Source: an uncultured Burkholderiales bacterium (GTDB lineage: Bacteria; Pseudomonadota; Gammaproteobacteria; Burkholderiales; Burkholderiaceae_C). Taken from it: a stretch of 37,030 bases of DNA. This document shows, piece after piece, positions 30,476 to 37,030 of the stretch (position 1 is the first letter of the stretch; each line of letters opens with the position of its first letter). Where the stretch lies: contig CALMQI010000344.1 of the NCBI GenBank assembly GCA_937871935.1, positions 1 through 37,030 on the forward strand. The letters run 5' to 3'. The notes below the pieces were generated by a model. It was not told where the DNA came from and searched no databases. It worked only from the letters and a program-made list of their open reading frames with translations. The position numbers and the translations under genes were made by a program.

Positions 30476-32197
30476 ATGACCCATCTACGTTTGCTGGCAG
30501 CGCTGCTGGCAGGCGCTGGCGCACTGGCCGGCGTGCCCGCCTCGGCGACCGACAAGCACCGGCCGCCGCCACGTACCGCGCAGCCGCTGATGTGCTCACA
30601 ACTCGCCGGCGACGCCGGAGGTCTGGTGGGCACGCCGGGCATCAAGGCGGTCACCAGCGCCGTCGTGCCCGCCGCGGGCAACAACGTCGCGTTCTGCCAA
30701 GTCGATGTGCTCTACGGCACCTCGGCGCAGCAGAACATCAACGTCCGGGTCGGCTTGCCGCTCGGGCCCCTGGACGGCGGCAGCGGCGGGGCGGTCGGCG
30801 CATGGAACGGCCGCACGCAAGGCATCGGCGGCGGCGGCTGTTCGGGCAGCCTCAATGTCGTCGGGCCGGTGAACGCTGGTTACGTGGGCTCGGGCAACGA
30901 CACCGGGCACGCCGGCGGCAACTGCGAGCCCGGCGTGAACGCAGACGGCACCTACAACCTGCAGTTCATCAACGACTTCATCCGCAACGGCATGAAGCAA
31001 CAGGTGCTGCTGTCCAAGCGCATTGCGGCGAAGTACTACGCCAGGGAGCCGTCCTACAACTACTGGAACGGTTGCTCCACCGGCGGTCGCCAGGGCTACG
31101 TGCTGGCGCAGGAACTCGGCCGCGAACTCGACGGCATTCTGGCCAACGCACCGGCGATGTACTGGACGCGCTTCCAGACTGCGCAGATGTGGGGCCAGAT
31201 CGTGATGAAGGACCTGGTGGGCGGCCCGATTCTGGCCGCGAAGCTCACGCAGGCCACCACGTCAGCCGTGGCGGCCTGCGACGGCAACGACGGCGTGGTC
31301 GATGGCGTGATCGACGAGCCGCGCACCTGCACCTTCAGCGCCAAGGCCAACATCTGCGGCGCATCGGGTGCGCCAGCGACCAACTGCCTCACGGGCGCCG
31401 AGGCCGAGGCCATCGACCTCGTCTGGGACGGCCCGCGCAACCCCGATGGCAAGCGCATCTGGTTCGGCCTGGATCGCGGTACGGCGATCAACGCGCTCAA
31501 CGGCGCGGCGCCGTTCTTTCTGGGTGTCACGCAGTTCCACTGGAACACGCACGACCCGATGTTCGACTGGACCACGGTGACAACGAACACCTATGCCGAC
31601 GTGGCACAGCAGGGCTCGCGCAACATCGCCGACGTGACCGACACGTTCGGTGATCTCGACACCTTTCGCGCCAGCGGTGGCAAGCTTCTGACCATGGTGG
31701 GCGCCAACGACCAGTTGATCATGCCGCAGGGTGTGCTGCACTACTACCGTCAGATGGCGGAGCGCTATGGCGGCAATCACGACAACGACTTCAGCGGCGT
31801 GCAGAAGTTCTATCGCCTGTTCCGTGCACCGGGCGTCGCCCACTGCAGTGGCGGCGCAGGGCCGCAGCCACAGGGCCTGTTCGATGCGCTGGTCGATTGG
31901 GTCGAGAACAAGGTGCCGCCGAAGACCATCGCGTCGGCGGTCACCACCGGGGGCGTCACCCGCACGCGCCCGCTTTGCCCGTACCCGCAGACTGCGATCT
32001 ACCAAGGCAGCGGCAGCACCGACGACGCCGCCAACTTCACCTGCGGCGGCAACCTCGAGACGCGCGACGAGGTCTGCGACAGCGTGCTCGTGAAGTACAA
32101 GCATGAGGTCAACGGACCGCTCGACTACAACGAGGGAGGCACGTCGCGCGGCGAATGCCGGCGCCGTGGTCACGGCGGCCACGGCAAGGACGACTGA
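30476..32197 (+). CDS. tannase/feruloyl esterase family protein
   Basis: The protein has 573 residues from ATG 30476, with AGGAG about 9 bases upstream. A signal peptide (about 1-24, cleavage after ASA) sends it to the periplasm or outside. It belongs to PF07519: NYWNGCSTGGRQGYVLAQE with the nucleophile S201, GANDQLIMP with D412, and VAHCSGG with H456. Cys residues stand directly beside the nucleophile and the His (C200, C457), the CS-D-HC arrangement that links the catalytic residues by a disulfide in this family. It hydrolyses phenolic or other carboxylic esters (gallate, ferulate or MHET-like); the exact ester is open. The C-terminus is a His/Gly/Arg/Lys-rich tail (GECRRRGHGGHGKDD) that could bind metal. 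It is divergent from the AraC gene. Confidence 0.92.
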   Translation: MTHLRLLAALLAGAGALAGVPASATDKHRPPPRTAQPLMCSQLAGDAGGLVGTPGIKAVTSAVVPAAGNNVAFCQVDVLYGTSAQQNINVRVGLPLGPLDGGSGGAVGAWNGRTQGIGGGGCSGSLNVVGPVNAGYVGSGNDTGHAGGNCEPGVNADGTYNLQFINDFIRNGMKQQVLLSKRIAAKYYAREPSYNYWNGCSTGGRQGYVLAQELGRELDGILANAPAMYWTRFQTAQMWGQIVMKDLVGGPILAAKLTQATTSAVAACDGNDGVVDGVIDEPRTCTFSAKANICGASGAPATNCLTGAEAEAIDLVWDGPRNPDGKRIWFGLDRGTAINALNGAAPFFLGVTQFHWNTHDPMFDWTTVTTNTYADVAQQGSRNIADVTDTFGDLDTFRASGGKLLTMVGANDQLIMPQGVLHYYRQMAERYGGNHDNDFSGVQKFYRLFRAPGVAHCSGGAGPQPQGLFDALVDWVENKVPPKTIASAVTTGGVTRTRPLCPYPQTAIYQGSGSTDDAANFTCGGNLETRDEVCDSVLVKYKHEVNGPLDYNEGGTSRGECRRRGHGGHGKDD

Positions 32198-32219
32198 GCC
32201 GACTGCGAGGCCGCCGACG

Positions 32220-32250
32220 CCCTCGACCTCGGCTGCGCCGCGGTTGAGGG
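32220..32250 (+). terminator. stem-loop after the tannase gene
   Basis: CCCTCGACC pairs with GGTTGAGGG (nine pairs, one G-T) around a 13-base loop, 22 bp after the stop. A T-run is absent. It may act as a Rho-assisted terminator or protect the 3' end of the mRNA. Confidence 0.4.
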
Positions 32251-32322
32251 TGGACGCGCCGGGGCGGCAGCACGGTGTAGTCTCGGCACTGCCTTGACCC
32301 ACTCCTCGGCCCGCTCCACCTC

Positions 32323-32862
32323 ATGCCTCTGCCACCACCCACCTGCCCCCGCGAAGCCTCGCACCAGCGTGCCATCACCGTCCGTGCTTATGCCCGCAGC
32401 GACGGCTTGTGGGACATCGAAGGCCATCTCACCGACGCCTGGCCACACCCCGTGCCCTGTGCCGGCGGGCAGCTGCCTGCCGGCGAGGCGATGCACTCGA
32501 TGTGGCTGCGCTTCACGGTCGACCGCAGCGCCACCATCGTCAGCGCGCAGGCCGCCACCGACGCAGGGCCGTACGGCGAAGCCTGCGGCACCATCGCGCC
32601 CGACTACAGCCGGCTCGCCGGCGTGCGCATCGGCCGCGGCTACCGCGATGCGATCCGCCAGCTGTTCGGCCGCACCGCCGGCTGCACGCACATGAACGAG
32701 CTCGCCGGGGTGATGGGCAGCGCGGCGCTGCAAGCGCTGTGGGAGGTGATGACCGAGAACGCGCAGGACAAGCCCTTCAGCATCGACGGCTGCCATGCGC
32801 TGAAGGCATCGGGGCCACAGGTGAAGGCGTTCTTTCCGCGCTGGTATCGGCCCGAGACCTGA
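32323..32862 (+). CDS. DUF2889 family protein
   Basis: The protein has 179 residues from ATG 32323. ITVRAYARSDGLWDIEGHLTD (about 18-38) and the central LRFTVDRSATIVSAQAATDAGPYGEACGTIAPDYSRLAGVRIGRGYRDAIRQLFGRTAGCTHMNEL are the marks of DUF2889, a cytoplasmic family of unknown function common in beta-proteobacteria. Conserved Cys residues (about C88, C120, C153) and His122 are in place. No ribosome site is obvious, and 125 bp separate it from the tannase gene, so its promoter could be its own. Function remains unknown; the family is often found near aromatic or steroid catabolic genes, though I would not rely on that here. Confidence 0.85.
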   Translation: MPLPPPTCPREASHQRAITVRAYARSDGLWDIEGHLTDAWPHPVPCAGGQLPAGEAMHSMWLRFTVDRSATIVSAQAATDAGPYGEACGTIAPDYSRLAGVRIGRGYRDAIRQLFGRTAGCTHMNELAGVMGSAALQALWEVMTENAQDKPFSIDGCHALKASGPQVKAFFPRWYRPET

Positions 32863-32901
32863 GGGCGTCGTTGGCGCGGCGCTGCGCCCTCGCGGTTCGC
32901 G

Positions 32902-33745
32902 TTACTTGCGCGGCAGGGTGCGCAGGTAGGCCACCAGCGCCGTCTGGTCGGCCGCGCTCATGTGCGCGTAGTACGGCACGCCCATCGGCGGCTTGAGGCG
33001 ACTGCCGTCGGGGCGCACACCGGTGGTGATGATCGTCTTCAGTTGCGCATCGCTGTAGTGGGCGATGCCGGTGGGCGTGATGTTGGAAGCCACGCTATCG
33101 CCCCACGGACCCGGGAACTTCATGCCGCCGCCGCCCAGCCGGCCGACGACGTCGGGCGTGCCGTCCGGCCCCGGCGACGAATGGCATTCGATGCAATGCG
33201 CCAGCGGACCGGCGATGTAGCGCCCGTAGGCCACCGGGTCGCCGCGCGGCACCTCGGCCACCGTGCGCACCGGCGGGCCCCAGGCCGGCGGCAGCTTGAT
33301 CTTCGAAGTAGTCGGACTTGCGCACCGCGTTCTTCACCGGCGGCACGCTGCGCAGATGGGCCACGATCGCGGCCACGTCGCGGTCGGAGATGCCGCGGTA
33401 CTGCTCGAACGGCATCGGCGGGCCGATCAGCGAGCCGTCGGGACGTTTGCCCTCGCGGATGGCGATGACGATCTGCGCATCGGTCCAGCGTCCGATGCCG
33501 GTCTCGGGGTCGGGCGTGATGTTGCTGGCGTAGGCCTTGAACCCGGGCTCGTCGAACGGCAGGCCACCGGCGAGCTCCATGCCCGGCTTGGGGCCGTTGC
33601 GGTCTTGCGGCGTGTGGCAGTTGCCGCAGGCCGCCACGGCCTGCATCAGATAACGGCCGCGCTCCAGCGGCGTTTGCGCCAGCACCGAACTGGCGAAGCA
33701 GGCTGCGCTCAGGCACAGGACGGCGGCGTTCGTCCTTCGTTTCAT
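32902..33745 (-). pseudogene. dihaem cytochrome c, interrupted by a single-base frameshift
   Basis: The gene starts at ATG 33745 after AAGGAGGG. It encodes a signal peptide (MKRRTNAAVLCLSAACFASS, cleavage near VLAQ) and a first cytochrome c domain with CGNCH (haem 1) and NITPDPETGIGRWTDAQI. The frame breaks at about 33304. Removing one C of the plus strand restores ..KSDYFKIKLPPAWGPPVRTVAEVPRGD.., leading into a second domain with CIECH (haem 2), NITPTGIAHYSDAQL and an intact end. The repaired protein has about 280 residues, like the small dihaem cytochromes that pair with periplasmic dehydrogenases. Both halves are otherwise undamaged, so either the mutation is very recent or it is a sequencing error. 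As given, only the first domain would be made, with a shifted tail. Confidence 0.85.
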
Positions 33746-33906
33746 GCGCCCTCCTTCCGCTCGTATCCTCGCGGGCGAGGCGCATCGTAGTCGGGCTCGC
33801 CGGCCTGGCCAACGGGGTTTGCGAGCGCGGCGCCCCCAGTTTCCGCCGGCCGTCGTCTGGCCCGCGTGGCCCACCGCGAAGCGCCGGCCTTGGCGCCGAC
33901 CAGGCG

Positions 33907-34266
33907 TCAGATCCGCAGCACCTCGCCTTTCAGCGAATACAGCACGCCGACGACCTCGTTGACCTCCGGCGGTGCGACACCCTGAGCCTGCAGCGCAGCG
34001 ACGAAGTCGTCGATGGTGGCCGTCAGCTCCTGCTCGCTGATGTTCATGCCGGTGTGCGCCAAGCGCAGGTCGCGCCCCTCGTAGCGTTGCGGGCCGCCGG
34101 AGCCCATGCAGAAGAACTGCGTGCCCAGCTGCTTCAGCTTCGACAGATCCTTGCCGCGAAAACGCGGCGCCAGCAACGGATTCACAGCGTGCCGGTCGAG
34201 TGCGTCATCGACGACGGCGGCGATGCGTTCGGCGCCGCCCAGGCGCTGGTACAGCGATGAGGTCAT
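33907..34266 (-). CDS. group 1 truncated haemoglobin (globin-like)
   Basis: The protein has 119 residues from ATG 34266, with AGGAG about 6 bases upstream. SLYQRLGGAERIAAVVDDALDRHAVNPLLAPRF is the typical trHbN start. FFCMGSGGPQRYEGRDLRLAHTGMNISEQELTATIDDFVAALQAQGV covers the E-F region with the proximal His (AHTGMNIS, near residue 70). The length is right for a 2-on-2 globin. Such proteins bind oxygen or NO in the cytoplasm and often protect against nitrosative stress. A 64-aa gene precedes it by 13 bp on the same strand, so the two form an operon divergent from a SARP-type regulator. The 161 bp between this stop and the cytochrome start hold nothing I can identify. Confidence 0.9.
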   Translation of the reverse strand: MTSSLYQRLGGAERIAAVVDDALDRHAVNPLLAPRFRGKDLSKLKQLGTQFFCMGSGGPQRYEGRDLRLAHTGMNISEQELTATIDDFVAALQAQGVAPPEVNEVVGVLYSLKGEVLRI

Positions 34267-34279
34267 GGTCGCTCCTGCT

Positions 34280-34474
34280 TCAATCGTGACCCACGGAGAA
34301 CCACGACGCGTACTCGATCGAGCCCGCATCGGTGGGCACGGCACCGCGTGCCTCGCGATCGGCATAGGCGCTGTCATCGCGCCCATCGCGAACCGACGGC
34401 GTCGACGCGATGGGCTGGAACGGTGCAACGAGGTCCCGTTCGACGACGGGCGGCAGGGTGAGAGGTCGGTCCAT
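34280..34474 (-). CDS. 64-aa protein of unknown function upstream of the truncated haemoglobin
   Basis: The ATG at 34474 is preceded by AAAGGAGTG about 7 bases away, an excellent ribosome site, so the gene is likely real. The protein (MDRPLTLPPVVERDLVAPFQ onward, ending EYASWFSVGHD) is acidic and polar with several Pro residues, has no Cys, no signal peptide and no membrane segment, and may be disordered. The C-terminal SIEYASWFSVGHD contains its only aromatic cluster. No family is recognised. The 13-bp spacing to the globin gene implies a shared transcript and perhaps a shared role in handling oxygen or nitrogen oxides. Confidence 0.65.
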   Translation of the reverse strand: MDRPLTLPPVVERDLVAPFQPIASTPSVRDGRDDSAYADREARGAVPTDAGSIEYASWFSVGHD

Positions 34475-34583
34475 GTCAGAGCACTCCTTTTGGTGGATGC
34501 CGGCGCGAAGTGCCGGGCGAAGGTCAGCATCGCGGCCCTGCGTTCCTGGGACGTTCCTGGCCGGCTCGGCTCTTGTCGCGGCC

Positions 34584-35459
34584 ATGGACACTCGTCACAC
34601 TCCATCGATGGACGCCCCCGATGCCACCATCGCGCATGCCGGCACCGCCACGCTCGCCGTGCGCCTGCTTGGCGGCTTCGCCGCCAGCGCAGCCGGCGAG
34701 GCGATTCCCGACGAACGCTGGCCGAGCTTGCGCTCCAGGCACCTGGTGCAGTTGCTCGCGCTGGCCGATCGCCGCCGGCTCGCCCGCGACCAGGTGATCG
34801 AGCTGCTCTGGCCGCAACTCGACGCGGAAGCCGGCGCGGCCAACCTGCGCAAGGCCGCGCACCACGCACGCCAGGCGCTGGGTCGTCAGGATGCGGTGGT
34901 GTTGCACGGGGGCGAGGTCATGCTCGCGCCGTCGCTCGACACCTGGATCGATGCGGTCGCCTTCGAGCAGCGCGCACGTCGCGTGTTGCGCACAGGCGAG
35001 CCCGCGGCCTGCGCCGAGGCCGCGTCGGCCTACCGCGGCGACCTGCTGCCCGGCGCGCTCTACGAAGCCTGGACCGAGCCACCGCGTGAGCGCCTGCGAT
35101 CGCTGCAGGTCGCGCTGCTGCGCGCCAGCGGCCAGTGGGAGGCGCTGGTTCGACTGGTGCGTGAGTTGTCGGGTGGACTGATTACGCATATCGTGCGCGT
35201 CGACGTGGCGCCGGTGCGCTTTGCCACCTCGCAGAACTACGTCGAGGTCAGCGTGCCAGACAGCGTGCTCCTCACCGTGAACAAGGAAATGAAACACGAC
35301 CCGAGCTGCGGCGCAATGCAGTGGTTCAAGCCATTCACCAAGCCGGCTCACTCGGCAATGGGCGTGGCCGAAGCGCACGAGTATTCCGGTCAGGGCCTCG
35401 GCACGAAATGGTCCGCCCCGAATAAGAGATCCGCCTTCTTTGGTACGTTTACTTACTAG
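34584..35459 (+). CDS. SARP/BTAD-type transcriptional regulator, truncated and joined to foreign sequence
   Basis: The frame starts at ATG 34584 (or ATG 34608). An OmpR-like winged helix (about 18-115) reads TLAVRLLGGFAASAAGEAIPDERWPSLRSRHLVQLLALADRRRLARDQVIELLWPQLDAEAGAANLRKAAHHARQALG. The start of a BTAD domain follows (DAVAFEQRARRVLRTGEPAACAEAASAYRGDLLPGALYEAWTEPPRERL..WEALVRLVRE). At about 35165 the expected TPR-like continuation stops. The frame runs on for about 97 unrelated codons (ITHIVRVDVAPVRFATSQNY onward) to TAG 35457-35459. In normal SARP proteins about 80 more BTAD residues, and often a long effector domain, would come next. It is divergent from the globin operon across 109 bp and would be its natural regulator. 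The protein as read is probably an artefact of the join. Confidence 0.7.
   Translation: MDTRHTPSMDAPDATIAHAGTATLAVRLLGGFAASAAGEAIPDERWPSLRSRHLVQLLALADRRRLARDQVIELLWPQLDAEAGAANLRKAAHHARQALGRQDAVVLHGGEVMLAPSLDTWIDAVAFEQRARRVLRTGEPAACAEAASAYRGDLLPGALYEAWTEPPRERLRSLQVALLRASGQWEALVRLVRELSGGLITHIVRVDVAPVRFATSQNYVEVSVPDSVLLTVNKEMKHDPSCGAMQWFKPFTKPAHSAMGVAEAHEYSGQGLGTKWSAPNKRSAFFGTFTY
35165..35457. other. unidentified segment between the proteobacterial and actinobacterial parts
   Basis: This stretch fits neither neighbour. In the SARP frame it reads like the C-terminal end of some other protein, with high-GC codons at first (GTG GCG CCG GTG CGC) and then a lower-GC end (AAA, AAT AAG AGA, TTT GGT ACG TTT ACT TAC TAG). 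The final 30 bases are clearly AT-richer than everything around them. I do not recognise the protein. It may be a third DNA source or the true 3' end of a gene in one of the joined genomes. Confidence 0.5.
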
Positions 35460-36609
35460 CGCGCTCGCCGCGCTCCTGACGCCGGTGACGGCGCGGTTCG
35501 CGCGCCGCGTCGGGGCCGTGGACCGGCCGCGCGCCCGCGGGCTGGCCGATCGCGAGACGCCGCTCCTGGGCGGCCTGGCGATGATGGCCGCGGTGCTGGT
35601 CGCCTCGCTCGCGTTCCTCAACCTCGCGGGCGACGTCGGCGAGCGGATGCAGGGGATCCTGCTCGGCGCGCTGGTGATCACATTCGTCGGCGCGCTCGAC
35701 GACCGCTTCGACCTGCATCCCGTCGTGAAGTTCGCCGGCCAGGTCGTCGCGGCGACGATCCCGGTGATGGCCGGCGTCAAGGTCGGCAACCTCACGCTGC
35801 CGTTCCTCGAGCCGATCGACCTGGGCGACGCGGGCGGGCCGATCACCGTGCTCGGCCTCGTGTTCGTGATGAACGTCGTGAACTTCTCCGACGGCATCGA
35901 CGGGCTTGCGGCGGGCGTCTGCGCGATCGCCGCGATCGCCTTCGCGATCATCGCCTTCGACCTGCACCGCGGGACGGCCGCCACGCTCGCGGCGATCACC
36001 GCGGGGGCGGCGCTCGGGTTCCTGATCCACAACTTCCATCCGGCGAGCGTCTTCATGGGGGACTGCGGGTCCAACCTGCTCGGGCTGCTGCTCGGCTGCA
36101 TCGCGGTCGAGGGCGCGGTCAAGACGCAGGCCGTCCTGGCGCTCGTGTTCCCGCTCGTCGTGCTGGCGGTGCCGTTCCTGGACACGACCTTCGTCGTCCT
36201 CAAGCGCCTGAAGTACGGGCGACCCGTGTACGTCGCCGACCAGAACCACTTCCACCACCGGTTCGCACGCATCGGCTTCAGCCAGCGCCGCACGGTGCTC
36301 TACCTGTACGCGTGGACCCTCTGCGTCGCGGCGTTCGCGATCGCCCTGCGGTTCGTGCCGTACTCCGACGACGGCGGCGACCTGAACACCGGCTGGACCC
36401 TGGTCATCGCGGCGCTGGGGTTCGTCGTCCTGGCGGCGAGCTTCTACCTCGTCTGGGTGCTCGAGATCCTGAAGCTGCGGCGCATGCGCGAGCACGGGCT
36501 GCGCCGGCGCGATCCCCAGGTCACGGACGCCGAGATCGACCGCGACGTCGTCGAGGCGATCGAGACCGGCGAGTTCGACGCGATCCGCCTGGAGGACGTG
36601 GAGACCTGA
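35440..36609 (+). CDS. WecA/MraY-family undecaprenyl-phosphate sugar-1-phosphate transferase, actinobacterial type
   Basis: The frame gives 389 residues from TTG 35440. The first six codons (TTG GTA CGT TTA CTT ACT) belong to the AT-rich join, so the true N-terminus is probably missing and the native part starts near 35458. About ten membrane helices are present. Family motifs are ALDDRFDLHPVVKFAGQ (Asp pair), NVVNFSDGIDGLAAG, NFHPASVFMGDCGSNLLG (with Cys in the usual Ser/Thr place) and DQNHFHHRFARIGFSQRRTV (the His box). The enzyme transfers GlcNAc-1-phosphate or a similar sugar to undecaprenyl phosphate for wall polymer or O-antigen assembly. A charged cytoplasmic tail follows. Leu codons are mixed CTC/CTG, unlike the CTG-dominated genes to the left, and the sequence style recalls Solirubrobacterales-like Actinobacteria. 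Confidence 0.85.
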   Translation: MVRLLTSALAALLTPVTARFARRVGAVDRPRARGLADRETPLLGGLAMMAAVLVASLAFLNLAGDVGERMQGILLGALVITFVGALDDRFDLHPVVKFAGQVVAATIPVMAGVKVGNLTLPFLEPIDLGDAGGPITVLGLVFVMNVVNFSDGIDGLAAGVCAIAAIAFAIIAFDLHRGTAATLAAITAGAALGFLIHNFHPASVFMGDCGSNLLGLLLGCIAVEGAVKTQAVLALVFPLVVLAVPFLDTTFVVLKRLKYGRPVYVADQNHFHHRFARIGFSQRRTVLYLYAWTLCVAAFAIALRFVPYSDDGGDLNTGWTLVIAALGFVVLAASFYLVWVLEILKLRRMREHGLRRRDPQVTDAEIDRDVVEAIETGEFDAIRLEDVET

Positions 36610-36682
36610 CCGCCTCCTTCGCCCCCGCGAACGTCCCGCGCTACCCGGCATAGGGCGCAGGGAGGAACGTTCGGCGTGGTCG

Positions 36683-37030
36683 TCAGCCCGCGGCGCCGTA
36701 GACCGAGCGGGCCCAGATGCCCGCCAGCGCGTCGACGACGTTCGCCTGGGGGAGGGGCTCGGTCTGGACGAGCTGCTGGTACAGCGCGCGCTCGGTCATC
36801 CACGTGAGCGCGAACGCCGTCTCGCGCGGGTGGTCGCGGACGGCGCGGCCGCGCTCGCGCTCGGCGTCGATGCGGCGCTCGGTGGCGTCGACGAAGCGCC
36901 CGAGCGTCGAGCGCCAGAAGACCGCGACCTCCTCGTCGTACGTCGCGACCTCGACGAAGCCGTCGTCCCAGAGCGCGGCGCGCGCCCACGTCTCGGCGCC
37001 GCTCCACGCGGCGTGTTGCGCCTGGCTCGG
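36683..37030 (-). CDS. TetR-family regulator, C-terminal part (5'-partial)
   Basis: The minus-strand frame is open from the window edge and ends at TGA 36683. The visible 115 residues (AWSGAETWARAALWDDGFVE, FWRSTLGRFVDATERRIDAERERGRAV, RETAFALTWMTERALYQQLV, DALAGIWARSVYG) are all-helical and match the ligand-binding C-terminal domain of actinobacterial TetR regulators. The last segment, 'IWARSVYG', is characteristic. The DNA-binding half lies outside. It converges with the transferase gene across 73 bp, in which I see no clear terminator. Its composition agrees with the transferase, so both come from the same source. Confidence 0.7.
   Translation of the reverse strand, partial: PSQAQHAAWSGAETWARAALWDDGFVEVATYDEEVAVFWRSTLGRFVDATERRIDAERERGRAVRDHPRETAFALTWMTERALYQQLVQTEPLPQANVVDALAGIWARSVYGAAG

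Noticed and set aside
35458-37030. Horizontal transfer of an actinobacterial island into the beta-proteobacterium
   Set aside because: There is no integrase, flanking tRNA, repeat or insertion sequence, and genes on both sides of the join are cut mid-domain. An assembly chimera explains it more simply.

Overview
The window is uniformly high-GC DNA. Bases 1 to about 35160 read as a chromosomal stretch of a beta-proteobacterium, most likely Burkholderiales of the Rubrivivax/Leptothrix/Piscinibacter kind. I infer this from the gene families (DUF1501 with a haem partner, Liv-type transporters, BKACE, tannase, DUF2889, YghU/YghX homologues) and from dense packing with ATGA, GTGA or TTGA overlaps. 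The last ~1.6 kb (35458-37030) looks actinobacterial: a WecA/MraY-like sugar-phosphate transferase and the C-terminus of a TetR regulator. A ~295 bp piece of unknown origin separates the two. The simplest reading is a chimeric contig.

Layout. 1-2856: the 3' part of a secreted haem-motif protein, then a Tat-exported DUF1501 protein. 2890-4356 (-): a GAF-PAS-GGDEF protein. 4522-10971: a YghU-type glutathione transferase overlapped by a beta-lactamase-fold serine hydrolase, a Wzi-like outer-membrane protein (-), two more GSTs and a MltB-family lytic transglycosylase. 11009-14780: small envelope or unknown proteins, a YghX-type dienelactone hydrolase and a PagP-like lipid A acyltransferase candidate.

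14908-29298 is the centrepiece, a bidirectional catabolic locus around an RpiR-type regulator. Leftward run: rpiR, iolC-DUF2090, a coupled 60-aa protein, a Liv-type binding protein, livH, an SDR relic of 26 codons, and an intact SDR. Rightward run: livM, livG, livF, a shortened ABC ATPase without a signature motif, a complete TRAP transporter (dctP, dctQ, dctM), a 3-hydroxyacid dehydrogenase of the L-gulonate 3-dehydrogenase type, and a BKACE beta-keto acid cleavage enzyme. One Liv transporter is therefore split across the two divergent arms and sits beside a second, TRAP-type importer. Together the genes suggest uptake of a polyol or sugar-acid-like compound, oxidation, phosphorylation with aldol cleavage, and acetyl-CoA-dependent beta-keto acid cleavage. 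The substrate cannot be read from the sequence.

29360-32862: an AraC regulator (-) divergent from a tannase/feruloyl-esterase-family enzyme, then a DUF2889 protein. 32902-33745 (-): a dihaem cytochrome c broken by one frameshift. 33907-34474 (-): a truncated haemoglobin with a 64-aa partner, divergent from a SARP/BTAD regulator that is cut off at the chimeric join. I found no tRNA, rRNA, CRISPR array, insertion sequence or integrase.
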